DNA from: G963663775 sp963664255
GTDB taxonomy: Bacteria; Bacillota; Clostridia; Oscillospirales; Butyricicoccaceae
Direction: 5' to 3'
Length of the DNA: 64,000 nucleotides
Assembly: GCA_963664255.1 (NCBI GenBank)
Contig: OY760938.1
Span: 1,116,001-1,180,000 of the forward strand
In this document: positions 9,012-17,074 of the stretch, one piece after another
How positions within the stretch are numbered: the first letter of the stretch is position 1
Layout: each line of letters begins with the position of its first letter
The notes under the pieces: model-generated
Told to the model about the DNA's origin: nothing
Databases searched by the model: none
What the model saw: the letters and a program-made list of their open reading frames with translations, nothing else
Made by a program: the position numbers and the translations under genes

Positions 9012-9333
9012 GGTGTGCACCTGCGTTTTCCTGCGCCAGAATGCGCATCTCGATGGGGCGCATCGGCGCTCTTGCGGTCGCGGGCTCCAGCTCCTGCGGG
9101 GAAATCCCCAGCTCTGCCGAAACGATGGACTTCACCAGTCTGCCGCAGGTCTGTCCCTGACACAGACCCATACCAGTGCGTAGATAACGGCGAATTTCGG
9201 TCAGGGTGTACATACCGTCATGCACTGCGCGGCGAATTTCCCCCTTGGTGATCTCCTCGCAGCGGCAAATAATCATATCATCGTCAGAACCGGATACAAA
9301 GGCACCGATCGCTTTGCTTCTGTCGTGAATCAT
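9001..9333 (-). CDS. BFD-like [2Fe-2S] subunit of the dehydrogenase complex
   Basis: 110 residues with the bacterioferritin-associated-ferredoxin cluster pattern CRC (23, 25) and CQGQTC (58-63), which binds one [2Fe-2S] cluster. In heterotetrameric sarcosine oxidase and HcnB/OoxA-type proteins this domain forms the C-terminal end of the alpha chain; here it is a separate gene. The ribosome site GGAGGTG precedes ATG 9333, seven bases from the previous stop. It probably shuttles electrons between the two FAD subunits. Confidence 0.85.
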   Translation of the reverse strand: MIHDRSKAIGAFVSGSDDDMIICRCEEITKGEIRRAVHDGMYTLTEIRRYLRTGMGLCQGQTCGRLVKSIVSAELGISPQELEPATARAPMRPIEMRILAQENAGAHHGK

Positions 9334-9339
9334 GTGCTG

Positions 9340-10920
9340 TTACACCTCCGCCTTGTAGAATCTTGCCTGCATCGCCATGTCTACGGGGATCTTGATGGTC
9401 AGCAGGTGGGTTTTGTCAAATGCCGGTGCGGTGCGGACGCTGACAACCTCAGCGTCGCACACCTTCATACCACTTCTGCCAAAGGCGATGCCCTTGTCGC
9501 CCTTCTGCGGCAGCGGCAGGAATTCATACGGCATGGTCACGGTCGCAAAACCGTCCGCATAGTCCTCATTGACGAGGAAAATCGCCTGACCAGAGCAGGA
9601 AGCAACACACATGCCACAGTCGATGCACGGCTGGGTTTCGTCAATTGCGGGCAGAGAGGTGATCTTCTCACCGATGCGGATGCAGCGTTTCTTGCAGGCA
9701 TCCTGACACGGGTTGCAGGGGATGTTCTGCGTGCACTCGATGACCGGATGCACGCCTTTCTGCCGTGTCACCCCTGGATAACAGGTGATTTCCTCGTCCG
9801 CAACGAAGCCCTTTTTCAGCAGGTTCATGGAGGTATCACAGCCTTCCTCGGTTTTTTCGAGGATTTTGCTGCGGTTTTCCGGTGCGAACATTCCCTGACG
9901 CAGGCTGTTCAGCGCAGGTTCCATTTCCGCGACCTGTACGTGCAGCTCTGCTTCATCGATATAGCCGAGGTAGTGCGCTGCAGCGACGCCAGCAATGCGA
10001 CCCTCAATCATTGCGGAGCTTGCTTCCTCAATGCCGGAAACGTCTCCCGCTGCGAAAATGCCGGGGATAGAGGTTTCACCGTGTGCGCCGACCACCGGCA
10101 CATAGCCTGCCTTACGGGGATCATCCACCATTTTACAGCCTGCCATGTGTGCCAGCTGAGACATCGGCGACAAGCCGACGGCCAGACAGATGGTATCCAC
10201 ATCGAAATGCTGCTGCGTACCGGGGATAATCTTACGATCTGCACCAACCTCGCCGATGGTCACGCCAGTGACATGATCGGTGCCCTCCGCGCGGATGATG
10301 GTGTGGTTCATGAAGAACGGCACACCACAGCGCGCGACCTTGGATGCGTGCACGCCGTAGCCGCCGACACGGGGCGCGACGTCACAGATTGCAACTAGCT
10401 CACAGCCGACCTGCAGCAGCTGATAGCCGACCACCAGACCGACGTTGCCGCTGCCGAGCATCAGAATACGCTTGCCGGGCAGGATGCCGTGCAGATTCAT
10501 CATGGTCTGCGCCGCGCCTGCGCCAATCACACCAGGAAGTGTCCAGCCCTCAAAGGGCACCATATTTTCCGTTGCACCGGTCGCAATGATGATGGCATCT
10601 GCCTTGTAGTGGTGGATTTCCTCGCCGATTTTGACGGTGAGCGCCTTCTCGGGGAACAGACCGACGACGATTGCACTTAGGACGACCTCAACGCCGACTT
10701 CTGCCGCCTGTGCCAGCAGCTCATCGCCGATGCGAAAGCCGCGAATCTTCGCCTTGTGCTCCTTGGATCCAAAAAACTTGTGAATCTGCTTGAACAGCTG
10801 TCCGCCTGGCTTGGCGTTCTCATCGAACACCGCAACCGAAAGTCCACGCCTTGCCGCTTCGATGGAGGCGGATAACCCCGCAGGGCCTGCACCGATGACG
10901 ATTAGATCATAGCGTTTCAT
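9340..10920 (-). CDS. FAD/NAD(P) oxidoreductase alpha subunit fused to a 2x[4Fe-4S] ferredoxin
   Basis: 526 residues. The first 380 form a pyridine-nucleotide-disulfide-type flavoprotein (DLIVIGAGPAGLSASIEAARRG at the start; LMLGSGNVGLVVGYQLLQVG as second nucleotide site; GIFAAGDVSG near 330), as in the alpha chain of sarcosine oxidase or HcnB. A ferredoxin-like part follows with CTQNIPCNPCQDACKKRC (near 396) and CIDCGMCVASC (near 435). ATG 10920 overlaps the gamma gene stop as ATGA; the frame extending to 11043 is a shadow. In the paralogous operon these two parts are separate genes (57420-58547 and 56904-57413). Confidence 0.88.
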   Translation of the reverse strand: MKRYDLIVIGAGPAGLSASIEAARRGLSVAVFDENAKPGGQLFKQIHKFFGSKEHKAKIRGFRIGDELLAQAAEVGVEVVLSAIVVGLFPEKALTVKIGEEIHHYKADAIIIATGATENMVPFEGWTLPGVIGAGAAQTMMNLHGILPGKRILMLGSGNVGLVVGYQLLQVGCELVAICDVAPRVGGYGVHASKVARCGVPFFMNHTIIRAEGTDHVTGVTIGEVGADRKIIPGTQQHFDVDTICLAVGLSPMSQLAHMAGCKMVDDPRKAGYVPVVGAHGETSIPGIFAAGDVSGIEEASSAMIEGRIAGVAAAHYLGYIDEAELHVQVAEMEPALNSLRQGMFAPENRSKILEKTEEGCDTSMNLLKKGFVADEEITCYPGVTRQKGVHPVIECTQNIPCNPCQDACKKRCIRIGEKITSLPAIDETQPCIDCGMCVASCSGQAIFLVNEDYADGFATVTMPYEFLPLPQKGDKGIAFGRSGMKVCDAEVVSVRTAPAFDKTHLLTIKIPVDMAMQARFYKAEV

Positions 10921-11240
10921 TCGGACACCTCCTGCTTGGCGGATACGCCGTACTGTGTCTGTACCTGCATACCCTCGGTGAGGGGCATGATGCAGGTGCG
11001 GACGTTGGGTTTGCCATCCACGACCATGACACAGTCTGTACATCTTCCGATAGCGCAGAACACACCACGCGGGGAATCGTTCTTTTTTGTGTGGCGGTGA
11101 GCCATCACGCCTGCCGCGCGGAGTGCCGTGGCGATTGGTTCGCCTGCATATCCCTCCATCGGCTTTCCATCGTATGTAAATGTGATGAGCCGTCCCTTTT
11201 CAGGCGTGCCGAGGATCGGATGCTCTGTGATTCTCATCAT
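10917..11240 (-). CDS. [2Fe-2S] gamma subunit (HcnA/SoxA N-terminal type)
   Basis: 107 residues with the plant-type-like 2Fe-2S pattern Cys62, Cys67, Cys70 and Cys83 in FCAIGRCTDC...VRTC, as in HcnA, OoxX and the N-terminal domain of sarcosine oxidase alpha. Family members carry electrons within the multisubunit dehydrogenase. GGGAG lies six bases before ATG 11240; ATG 11237 is equally possible. It is the first of four coupled dehydrogenase genes (10917-11240 down to 7887). Confidence 0.86.
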   Translation of the reverse strand: MMRITEHPILGTPEKGRLITFTYDGKPMEGYAGEPIATALRAAGVMAHRHTKKNDSPRGVFCAIGRCTDCVMVVDGKPNVRTCIMPLTEGMQVQTQYGVSAKQEVSE

Positions 11241-11266
11241 CGTTATCTCCCTTTCTCATGTTTGAT

Positions 11267-12400
11267 TTATACGAGGGCAGGTGCATCCCACAGGTTCAGC
11301 TTAGTGCCAATGCCCTTCTCCAGTGCGTTGCGATAGCAGATGGTACCCCATGCCACATCCTCAACCGGCATGCCGCCGACGGAATAGATGACAATTTCGC
11401 CGTCTTTGCGGTGCACCGGAATCTTGCCGATCAGCACATCGCCGAGATCGTCAATGTCCTCGCGCTGCATCTTGCCTTCGTGGATCAAGTCCATGCAGCG
11501 AACCGCCGGAATCGGAATCGTGTTGTATGCCGGATAGCCGCATTCCTCTTCCCAAGCTTCATAGAGCTGAATGTTGTCGGTGACGGTACGTGCACGATGC
11601 AGAATGAAATCATTGTCGAAGCGGGCCGCTGCGGGGCAGAGGAACAGGGTGCCTGGAGCAATCCAGCTTTCGTTTACGTACGGATAGTCGCTCTGGTCAC
11701 CCGTGGGGCTGGAGGTGCACAGACAAACAATGTCGCTGCCGCGCACTGCTGCTTCTACAGTGTCGACCACTTCGACATTCTTGACGGTCGGGTATTCCTC
11801 CTTGAGATGCTGCACAAAGTTCTCGATGGACTTTGCACCGCGTCCTTTAATTTTCACGGTTTCAATGCCATCACGCACTGCCATGATCGCCGCAAAGGAG
11901 GTCTTACTCATCACGCCCGGGCCGACTACGCCGACGACCTTTGCGTCTTCCTTCGCGAAATATTTTACGCCCACGCCCGGAACCGCACCAGTGCGGTAGG
12001 CGCTGAGGATGTTGGCAGACATATATGCCAGCGGTGCGCCGGTGTCCTTGTCGTTGAGCGTTAGCATCAGAATGGAGCGAGGCAGACCCTTCTGCTTATT
12101 TTCCACATTGGAACCATACCACTTCATGCCCGCCATGTCGAACTTACCGCCGAGGTACGCCGGCATTGCCATAAAGCGGCGATCAGGGCCATTCTTCGGC
12201 ATATTCGGAAACTCTGGTGCATCGGGGAAGGTCATCATCACGCCGTGAGAGTTGCCGTTCGGTCCGCCCATGCGGAAGTCGCCTAGCTTCATCAGCTTGA
12301 ACATCTCCTCCATAGCATCCACGCAGCCTGCCATATCTTTTACACCAGCTGCGATCATATCCTGCTCGCTTAAATATAGAAAGTCAATATTTGTGCGCAT
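11267..12400 (-). CDS. Ornithine cyclodeaminase/mu-crystallin family protein
   Basis: 377 residues of the OCD/mu-crystallin family, a group of NAD(P)-dependent enzymes that includes ornithine cyclodeaminase, alanine dehydrogenase, delta1-pyrroline-2-carboxylate reductase and opine-forming enzymes. The Rossmann motif is VVGVVGPGVMSKTSF and the upstream active-site region MAGMKWYGSN with GLPRSILMLTLND is conserved. The sequence is of the branch that some databases name tyramine oxidase subunit B, a name without support here. AAGGAGGT stands before the ATG, and it leads the dehydrogenase operon with a 26-base gap, so reduction or deamination of the imine product is a reasonable guess. A weak promoter (TTGTTA, 18 bases, TAAAAT) may lie near 12490-12520. 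Confidence 0.82.
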   Translation of the reverse strand: MRTNIDFLYLSEQDMIAAGVKDMAGCVDAMEEMFKLMKLGDFRMGGPNGNSHGVMMTFPDAPEFPNMPKNGPDRRFMAMPAYLGGKFDMAGMKWYGSNVENKQKGLPRSILMLTLNDKDTGAPLAYMSANILSAYRTGAVPGVGVKYFAKEDAKVVGVVGPGVMSKTSFAAIMAVRDGIETVKIKGRGAKSIENFVQHLKEEYPTVKNVEVVDTVEAAVRGSDIVCLCTSSPTGDQSDYPYVNESWIAPGTLFLCPAAARFDNDFILHRARTVTDNIQLYEAWEEECGYPAYNTIPIPAVRCMDLIHEGKMQREDIDDLGDVLIGKIPVHRKDGEIVIYSVGGMPVEDVAWGTICYRNALEKGIGTKLNLWDAPALV

Positions 12401-12448
12401 ATCAATCTACCTCCTTAAGTTTGTCTCTTGCAATGAAATAAAGAGAGC

Positions 12449-12474
12449 CTACATCATCGTGGGGGATGAAGTAG
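12449..12474. promoter_or_regulatory. Dyad in the leader of the dehydrogenase operon
   Basis: CTACATCAT and ATGAAGTAG form an imperfect inverted repeat around CGTGGGGG, about 50-75 bases upstream of the cyclodeaminase-like ATG. It may be an operator for the nearby AraC regulator or a leader hairpin; neither is shown. Confidence 0.3.
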
Positions 12475-12605
12475 ACTCCCTTGTCCTTATCTGGATTTTA
12501 TTCTACACGGTACGAGGCTAACAATATTGTATAAATCGGAAGTATACTGCCACTGAAGAGCCAACAGCTTGCCGACGCGCATGCCTGTGAACAGTAGTGA
12601 GTTGA

Positions 12606-12794
12606 ATGGCACAATTTGATAGGTTTCGAGAATTGGGAGAAGATCATGACCTTTCACAAAAGGAATTTGCTAAGATTTTGAATATGTCCCAAACGGGATA
12701 TTCCAAATATGAAACCAGTGAAAATGATATTCCCACACGGGTATTGATTGCCGCGGCACAATACTATAAGGTTAGTGTAGATTATCTGTTATGA
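12606..12794 (+). pseudogene. XRE-family helix-turn-helix regulator cut by an in-frame stop
   Basis: 62 residues covering the whole HTH: LSQKEFAKILNMSQTGYSKYETSENDIPTRVLIAAAQYYKVSVDYLL. After the TGA the same frame continues LTDVEKPYPSAKTKR, which is how related small XRE proteins go on after VDYLLG; the TGA takes the place of the usual Gly codon (GGA to TGA). The DNA-binding part is intact, so the shorter protein could still function. The ribosome site before ATG 12606 is weak. It lies among remnants of mobile and restriction genes. Confidence 0.65.
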
Positions 12795-12880
12795 CTTACG
12801 GATGTGGAAAAGCCGTATCCATCAGCGAAAACAAAGCGCTTAGATTGCTGAAATATGTATTATAGAGTGGATGCCGCAAG

Positions 12881-12914
12881 GTGTCCGCTTTTGTTTATGC
12901 GGATACGTTTTTTT
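12881..12914 (+). terminator. Probable terminator after the XRE gene
   Basis: GTGTCCGC (12881-12888) pairs with GCGGATAC (12899-12906, one mismatch) and is followed by GTTTTTTT. Confidence 0.6.
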
Positions 12915-12953
12915 GCCGACGGCAAGACAACTGCATATCCTGTGCGCAGACGG

Positions 12954-12981
12954 TTGCTTTTTCGCGAAAAACTGGTATAAT
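12954..12981 (+). promoter_or_regulatory. Candidate sigma-A promoter before a truncated ORF
   Basis: TTGCTT (12954-12959), 16 bases, then a perfect TATAAT (12976-12981). It lies about 50 bases before the small ORF at 13031. Confidence 0.55.
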
Positions 12982-13030
12982 TTCTTTTATATGTAAATTA
13001 AATTTCTTAGCAAGGGAGTACAAAACTGCC

Positions 13031-13114
13031 ATGGCTGAAAAAAAAGATATAGGATACCTCCTGTATTCCTATATCTCCATGTTATGTCATTATCAAATGT
13101 TTTTGTTCTTTTGA
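13031..13114 (+). other. 27-codon ORF, possibly the 5' end of a lost gene
   Basis: ATG 13031 has AAGGGAG about 14 bases upstream and a good promoter, and reads MAEKKDIGYLLYSYIS before stopping after 27 residues. Codons from 13045 to 13075 overlap an inverted repeat GATATAGG/CCTATATC. It may be the beginning of a gene removed by the deletion that left restriction-modification tails downstream, or a genuine short peptide. I do not recognise it. From 13115 to 13340 I see no gene. Confidence 0.3.
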
Positions 13115-13342
13115 GGAAGAATGGGTTGCATCAAAGCACTCTACAAAGTCTATTTGACAGTTTCCTCTATATCGTGGCTGGTTTCTTGCAAGCAAGAGGA
13201 AATTTCCTGTGACTCCTGTTCAAAGATAGTGTTTAAGGTCCTTCCAATGTGAGCTACACTAGGGCGATACCGCACAATTCTGATGTATTGCTTACGTTAG
13301 TAGAAATTCCGGCAGATGAAACAAAAAAACGCAGGTAATACT

Positions 13343-13655
13343 CTATGTATTAGCGAGGCTTTTTGTAAAATATGACGGAGTTTCTACCAGTAAGCGATGC
13401 ATTAAACAATTTTTGTGTGAATTGTGCGGTGTTGCCCTAGATACAACCAATGCATTTCCCATGCAAAAAGATCTGGTCTTTTCAGGCATTCCCGTGTTGA
13501 TCCAGTTGTCCTCAAAGCCCTGCATTCTTTCTGCTTCCAGAGGTGTAATTAGGCGTAAGCGATTGCTCATGTCCGCCCCCATGCTAAAAACGCCAACAAT
13601 ATAGCAGAACTTCCCGATGGACACACCATGCCTAAACAGTGCTTCTGGCTCAACA
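13343..13655 (-). pseudogene. C-terminal remnant of a second C5 DNA methyltransferase
   Basis: The reading contains SNRLRLITPLEAERMQGFEDNWINTGMPEKTRSFCMGNALVV, matching the segment just before and through motif X of Dcm-type methyltransferases (TPxExERxQGFPDxW ... GNAxVVP). Motifs I to VIII are absent, and the sequence departs from the family after NALVV. It does not overlap or match the intact methyltransferase at 139-1497 closely, so it derives from another system. Confidence 0.65.
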
Positions 13656-13661
13656 ACACTT

Positions 13662-13826
13662 AGAACCTGTATTCACAACGGCGAACCGCCATATTTTAGA
13701 AATCTTTTCTGACATGCGGCGTTAAAAACCCTTGGAATACACCAAGTATTCCTGCGTCTTTTTGCCTTGCCTTGCAAAAAATCTTTCCCAAATTCATCGG
13801 TTCTCGTTTGTGAATACAACTTCTTA
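13662..13826. mobile_element. MITE-like element with about 26-bp terminal inverted repeats
   Basis: The left end (GAACCTGTATTCACAA, then CGGCGAACCG) and the reverse complement of the right end (GAAGTTGTATTCACAA, then ACGAGAACCG) agree at about 20 of 26 positions. The element is about 165 bases, has no coding capacity, and includes an internal hairpin (GGAATAC/GTATTCC). Related single ends occur at 6228 and 33709, and an IS5-type transposase remnant accompanies the first. Confidence 0.55.
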
Positions 13827-13890
13827 TATTCGTGAACAATTGGAAGCATGTGTGAATAGGCGCAAAGATATATGTAATTTATGCGATTAA

Positions 13891-14001
13891 ATGATTAAAC
13901 GGTTGCTGAAAAAGTATAAATACCCATGGGATGAGCAGAAAGATGCACTGGATACAGTCATGCGGCAGTGTGAGCTGTGGGCAGATGGCTTGATGGCATA
14001 A
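13891..14001 (+). pseudogene. Type I restriction subunit HsdR, last 36 codons
   Basis: MIKRLLKKYKYPWDEQKDALDTVMRQCELWADGLMA resembles the extreme C-terminus of HsdR proteins (EcoEI_R_C/DUF3387: LLKKYKYPPxxQEEAxxxVxxQAELLxxxW). A stop codon lies directly upstream in frame, so the preceding more than 900 codons are gone. The stop is 12 bases before the next gene. Confidence 0.55.
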
Positions 14002-14013
14002 AGGAGCGACAGT

Positions 14014-15417
14014 ATGAAATCTGAAAAGGATCCGCCGATTGATAAACTACAGGCGGTGCTTGCAAACGCTACACAGACACAGCTTTGCGAAATCATTCTC
14101 CAAAAGGCACAGTATGATGAAAGCTTTTGCTTGGAAATGCTGCTGCATTTGGGCTTGCCAGACCTCAAAGAAGCTTTGAAAGCTGTAAAAGAACGTGTGC
14201 GCATTGCAATCCGTAAAAATAGGCATCGGGGCTATATTGATTATAGCGGCTGTGATGCCATCTGTGCCGAACTGTCCGACTGTTTGGATGCCGCCAGAAT
14301 GCGGTATCTGGAAAAATTCCCCGAAATCGCATTCGAAATAGCATTGTATTTGCTGATAGAAGGCGCAAAGCTTGCGTCGACAGCTGATTCCAGTTCGGGC
14401 AGTTTGTCATTTTGCACAGATACAACGGAAGCATTATTGGAAGATGCCAGCAAAGCGATTGTTGCAACAGGAACTGCAAAACTGCAGAAAACCTGCTATG
14501 AAAAGCTGTGTAAAGAAGCTTGGAACAAAGCGTTTGAGGGATGGACGGATTGGCGCTATGTTTTGCTAGAGAATGCGGCACTGTTTATAACATCGGAGAA
14601 TTATCAAAAACTAGAGGATGCTTTAATCGAACTTCAGCGTGAAAATGCACAGAAACCCTATCTGTCGAGAGGATTTCAAACCGCAGAAGCCAAGGTGCGC
14701 CTGCGGATGACTGAAGCCTTGGAAGGCAGCGCGGCAGCGCGGTCATTTATCGATGCACATCTCGATATCGACGAAATGCGATGGCAGGCCGTTCAGCAGG
14801 ACATGGAACGCGGTGCATTTCAAAATGCAGAGCGCCTTTGCTTGGAGAAAATAAACAGCGAAGACCAACGCTCTTATTTTCATAAACAGAAATGGACGCA
14901 TTTTCTGTTTGATATTTATGCCGCAACAGGCGAAAAAACGAAACAAATCGATATTGCCGAGCAGCTTTTTCTACACGGAGAACGGCAATATTATGAAAAA
15001 ATGAAAACGCTTTATGGAGCAGAATGGAATGCAATCTACCCGGAAGTGCGTATAAAATACAAAAAAATCTTAGCGCCACTATCGTATATGTATGTGCTTC
15101 ATGCAGAACAAGAATGGCTGTTGTTGCTGCATGAGGTGCAAGAGGTGCCCAGTGCGGTGTTTCAATACGGCAAGGATTTGGCAAAGTATTCGCCCGAAGT
15201 GGTGTACAGCCTCTATCGAGCTGAGATACGCAAGCTTGCAGCAACTGCCACAGATCGACGCGGGTATAAAAAAGTATGTACTGCCATTCGAGAACTGCAT
15301 ACTGCTGGGGGCATACAAGAAGCGCAAGCGCAACTGAATGAGCTGATGCAAACCTATAAACGACGTCCAGCAATGGTAGATGAGCTGGCGATATTACTGG
15401 GTAAGTTGAAAAAATAA
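14014..15417 (+). CDS. Helical protein resembling the C-terminal part of SWIM zinc-finger proteins
   Basis: 467 residues, mostly alpha-helical. The ending (LNELMQTYKRRPAMVDELAILLGKL) and the repeated helical layout resemble the C-terminal domain found after SWIM zinc fingers in bacterial proteins, where RRPALxDEL is typical. No CxCxnCxH SWIM motif is present, so the zinc finger is missing or is not part of this version. AAAGGAG lies before ATG 14034-proximal codons at 14014. It follows directly on the HsdR tail. No function can be given. Confidence 0.6.
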   Translation: MKSEKDPPIDKLQAVLANATQTQLCEIILQKAQYDESFCLEMLLHLGLPDLKEALKAVKERVRIAIRKNRHRGYIDYSGCDAICAELSDCLDAARMRYLEKFPEIAFEIALYLLIEGAKLASTADSSSGSLSFCTDTTEALLEDASKAIVATGTAKLQKTCYEKLCKEAWNKAFEGWTDWRYVLLENAALFITSENYQKLEDALIELQRENAQKPYLSRGFQTAEAKVRLRMTEALEGSAAARSFIDAHLDIDEMRWQAVQQDMERGAFQNAERLCLEKINSEDQRSYFHKQKWTHFLFDIYAATGEKTKQIDIAEQLFLHGERQYYEKMKTLYGAEWNAIYPEVRIKYKKILAPLSYMYVLHAEQEWLLLLHEVQEVPSAVFQYGKDLAKYSPEVVYSLYRAEIRKLAATATDRRGYKKVCTAIRELHTAGGIQEAQAQLNELMQTYKRRPAMVDELAILLGKLKK

Positions 15418-15620
15418 GAGCTATCATTTTGTTTGTAATATAGGTATGCAGTAATATCAATGAAGCATTGATTTTTTTTTAAATCAATGCTTCCAGCTTA
15501 AAATTTGAAATTGATGTTGTGCTATCAAATTTGTTTAGGGCAGTAAGATATGTTACAATTTATCAATAAATCTGCTTTAGCATATCAATGACTATGTTTT
15601 GTGGAGAAAAAGTGATTTCT

Positions 15621-16016
15621 ATGATGAAAAAAATAATTTCTATCGGCTGTATGGTGATTGCAATTATTCTAATGTGCACTCCATATGGGGTTACAAGAAT
15701 TTTTGCACTTAATGCTACAGAAACACAAACCGAGCATTTTTCATTTTTCAGCACAGTTCCTTTGCGTTATGGAAATTTTCTTCCTATGATTACAGCAGTA
15801 TTGTCTATAGGGATTCTAATTCTATTGATAGTTGGAATTAAAAAAAATACCATAAAAGCGGTAAGTGTTAGTACAGGAGTTGCTGTTTTAACTTCAGTGT
15901 TATCTTGGCAGTTGTTTAATACGTATAGTATTGTTTGGCTCAGTATAACACTACTTTATTTCTTTATACTTGTACTACAAAATGCTCTTTTAAAAATAGA
16001 ACTAACAAAGAAATAG
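15621..16016 (+). CDS. Small four-helix membrane protein, function unknown
   Basis: 131 residues with four predicted membrane segments: IISIGCMVIAIILMC, FLPMITAVLSIGILILLIVGI, AVSVSTGVAVLTSVLSW and IVWLSITLLYFFILVLQNAL. A short extracytoplasmic loop after the first helix is rich in Thr and Glu. GTGGAGAAAA precedes ATGATG at 15621; the earlier frame from 15588 is not supported. It is markedly AT-rich relative to neighbours, suggesting transfer with the surrounding mobile remnants. Not recognised. Confidence 0.6.
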   Translation: MMKKIISIGCMVIAIILMCTPYGVTRIFALNATETQTEHFSFFSTVPLRYGNFLPMITAVLSIGILILLIVGIKKNTIKAVSVSTGVAVLTSVLSWQLFNTYSIVWLSITLLYFFILVLQNALLKIELTKK

Positions 16017-16017
16017 A

Positions 16018-16726
16018 GACTGTCCTGAATTTTGTGTTTCCGCTCCGAGTGGCAAGAAATAAAACGAGGGTTTAGCTGGCAAGTTGCACCGCGAACAGCA
16101 GCTGCAGCTGTGCCAGCACCAAATCCCAGCTGCGCTGACGTTGTGTCCATTTTTTCTGGATTTTGTCCTGTGCGAGCCACAGCATTTTCAGCAAACTTTG
16201 GTCAGTGGGAAATACTGCTTTTGTCTTGGTAACCTTGCGAAATTGGCGGTGCAGTCCTTCGATACAGTTGGTGGTATAGATAATTTTTCGCACCTCTGGA
16301 GGGTAGTTGAAGAAAGTACTTAGACAGTCCCAATTATTTTCCCAACTACGAATCGAGCTTGGGTATTTAGCACCCCACTTGTCTTTCATTGTCATTAGAT
16401 TATCCCGCGCAAGCTCTTCTGATACCGCACCATAAACGGTTTTCAGGTCGTGTACGAATTCTTTGATGCCTTTATAGCTGACATATAGCCGAGTTGTTCT
16501 TCCAGTTCGGCTTCCATCGCACCCTGCAGCACTTCCTTAAACATTTCCCGTAACAAATCCAACACTTCGGTGGTACTGTTGGGGTTAGCTTCTCGAATGA
16601 GCTGTTTGATTACTTCTTTTGGTATCACAGACATATAAAATGCTCCTTTGCAGTAAGTTTTAGATCTATTTCTATCCTTACCGCTCCGGAGCATGTTTAA
16701 ACTAGAAACACAAAATTATTTATAGC
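16018..16726 (-). mobile_element. IS256-family element with an internal deletion
   Basis: Ends share ATTTTGTGTTTC in inverted orientation (16031-16042 and 16707-16718). Inside, the transposase starts at ATG 16634 (MSVIPKEVIKQLIREANPNS, then REMFKEVLQGAMEAELEEQLGY, the usual N-terminus) and jumps near 16480, out of frame, to the late part (SYKGIKEFVHDLKTVYGA ... WDCLSTFFNYPPEVRKIIYTTNCIE), ending at 16072. Roughly 200 or more central residues with two of the catalytic acids are missing. It cannot move on its own. Confidence 0.85.
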
Positions 16727-16990
16727 CTTGAAATTTGATTAGCGGCTTATCGATTCATTTCAAAGCATCAAGACGAATTCGGCATCCGCTGGATGTTACG
16801 GAGCATGAGCATCTGTCCCAATGCGTTCTATAATTGCAGTAGATGTCTTATCTCACGTGGACATTTCGTCCAGCAACGTGCTTACTGATAACCTCTGTAT
16901 TGTTTGGCGTAAACTAGACAATCGATTTTGCAGCCTTCTGTGATGTACTGTAAGCTGTAATGACGGAATTTTCCCATAAAAAAATTCATA
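16727..16990. other. Non-coding stretch between IS256 remnant and terminator
   Basis: No open frame, structural RNA or clear repeat was recognised here. Confidence 0.4.
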
Positions 16991-16997
16991 AAAAAAG

Positions 16998-17048
16998 CAC
17001 TGCAAAGTGCGGATTTATCAAAGTCCGCGTCTTTGCAGTGTTTTTTTG
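16998..17048. terminator. Terminator downstream of the LacI gene
   Basis: GCACTGCAAAG (16998-17008) pairs with CTTTGCAGTG (17032-17041), with an inner stem TGCGGA/TCCGC, flanked by seven A on the left and seven T on the right, so it can work in both directions. Confidence 0.8.
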
Positions 17049-17074
17049 TCGGTTGCTGTTTGAGGCATTACCTT

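Noticed and set aside
9220..10398. 392-codon plus-strand ORF opposite the alpha-ferredoxin gene
   Set aside because: Antisense shadow of a well-conserved gene; composition is His/Arg/Cys-rich without domain features.
12420..12605. Possible riboswitch in the leader of the first dehydrogenase operon
   Set aside because: Only a single short imperfect dyad is seen; no known riboswitch core is recognisable.
14241..15460. Minus-strand ORFs of 70-237 codons opposite the SWIM-like helical gene
   Set aside because: Shadows of a helical protein gene with a good ribosome site on the plus strand.
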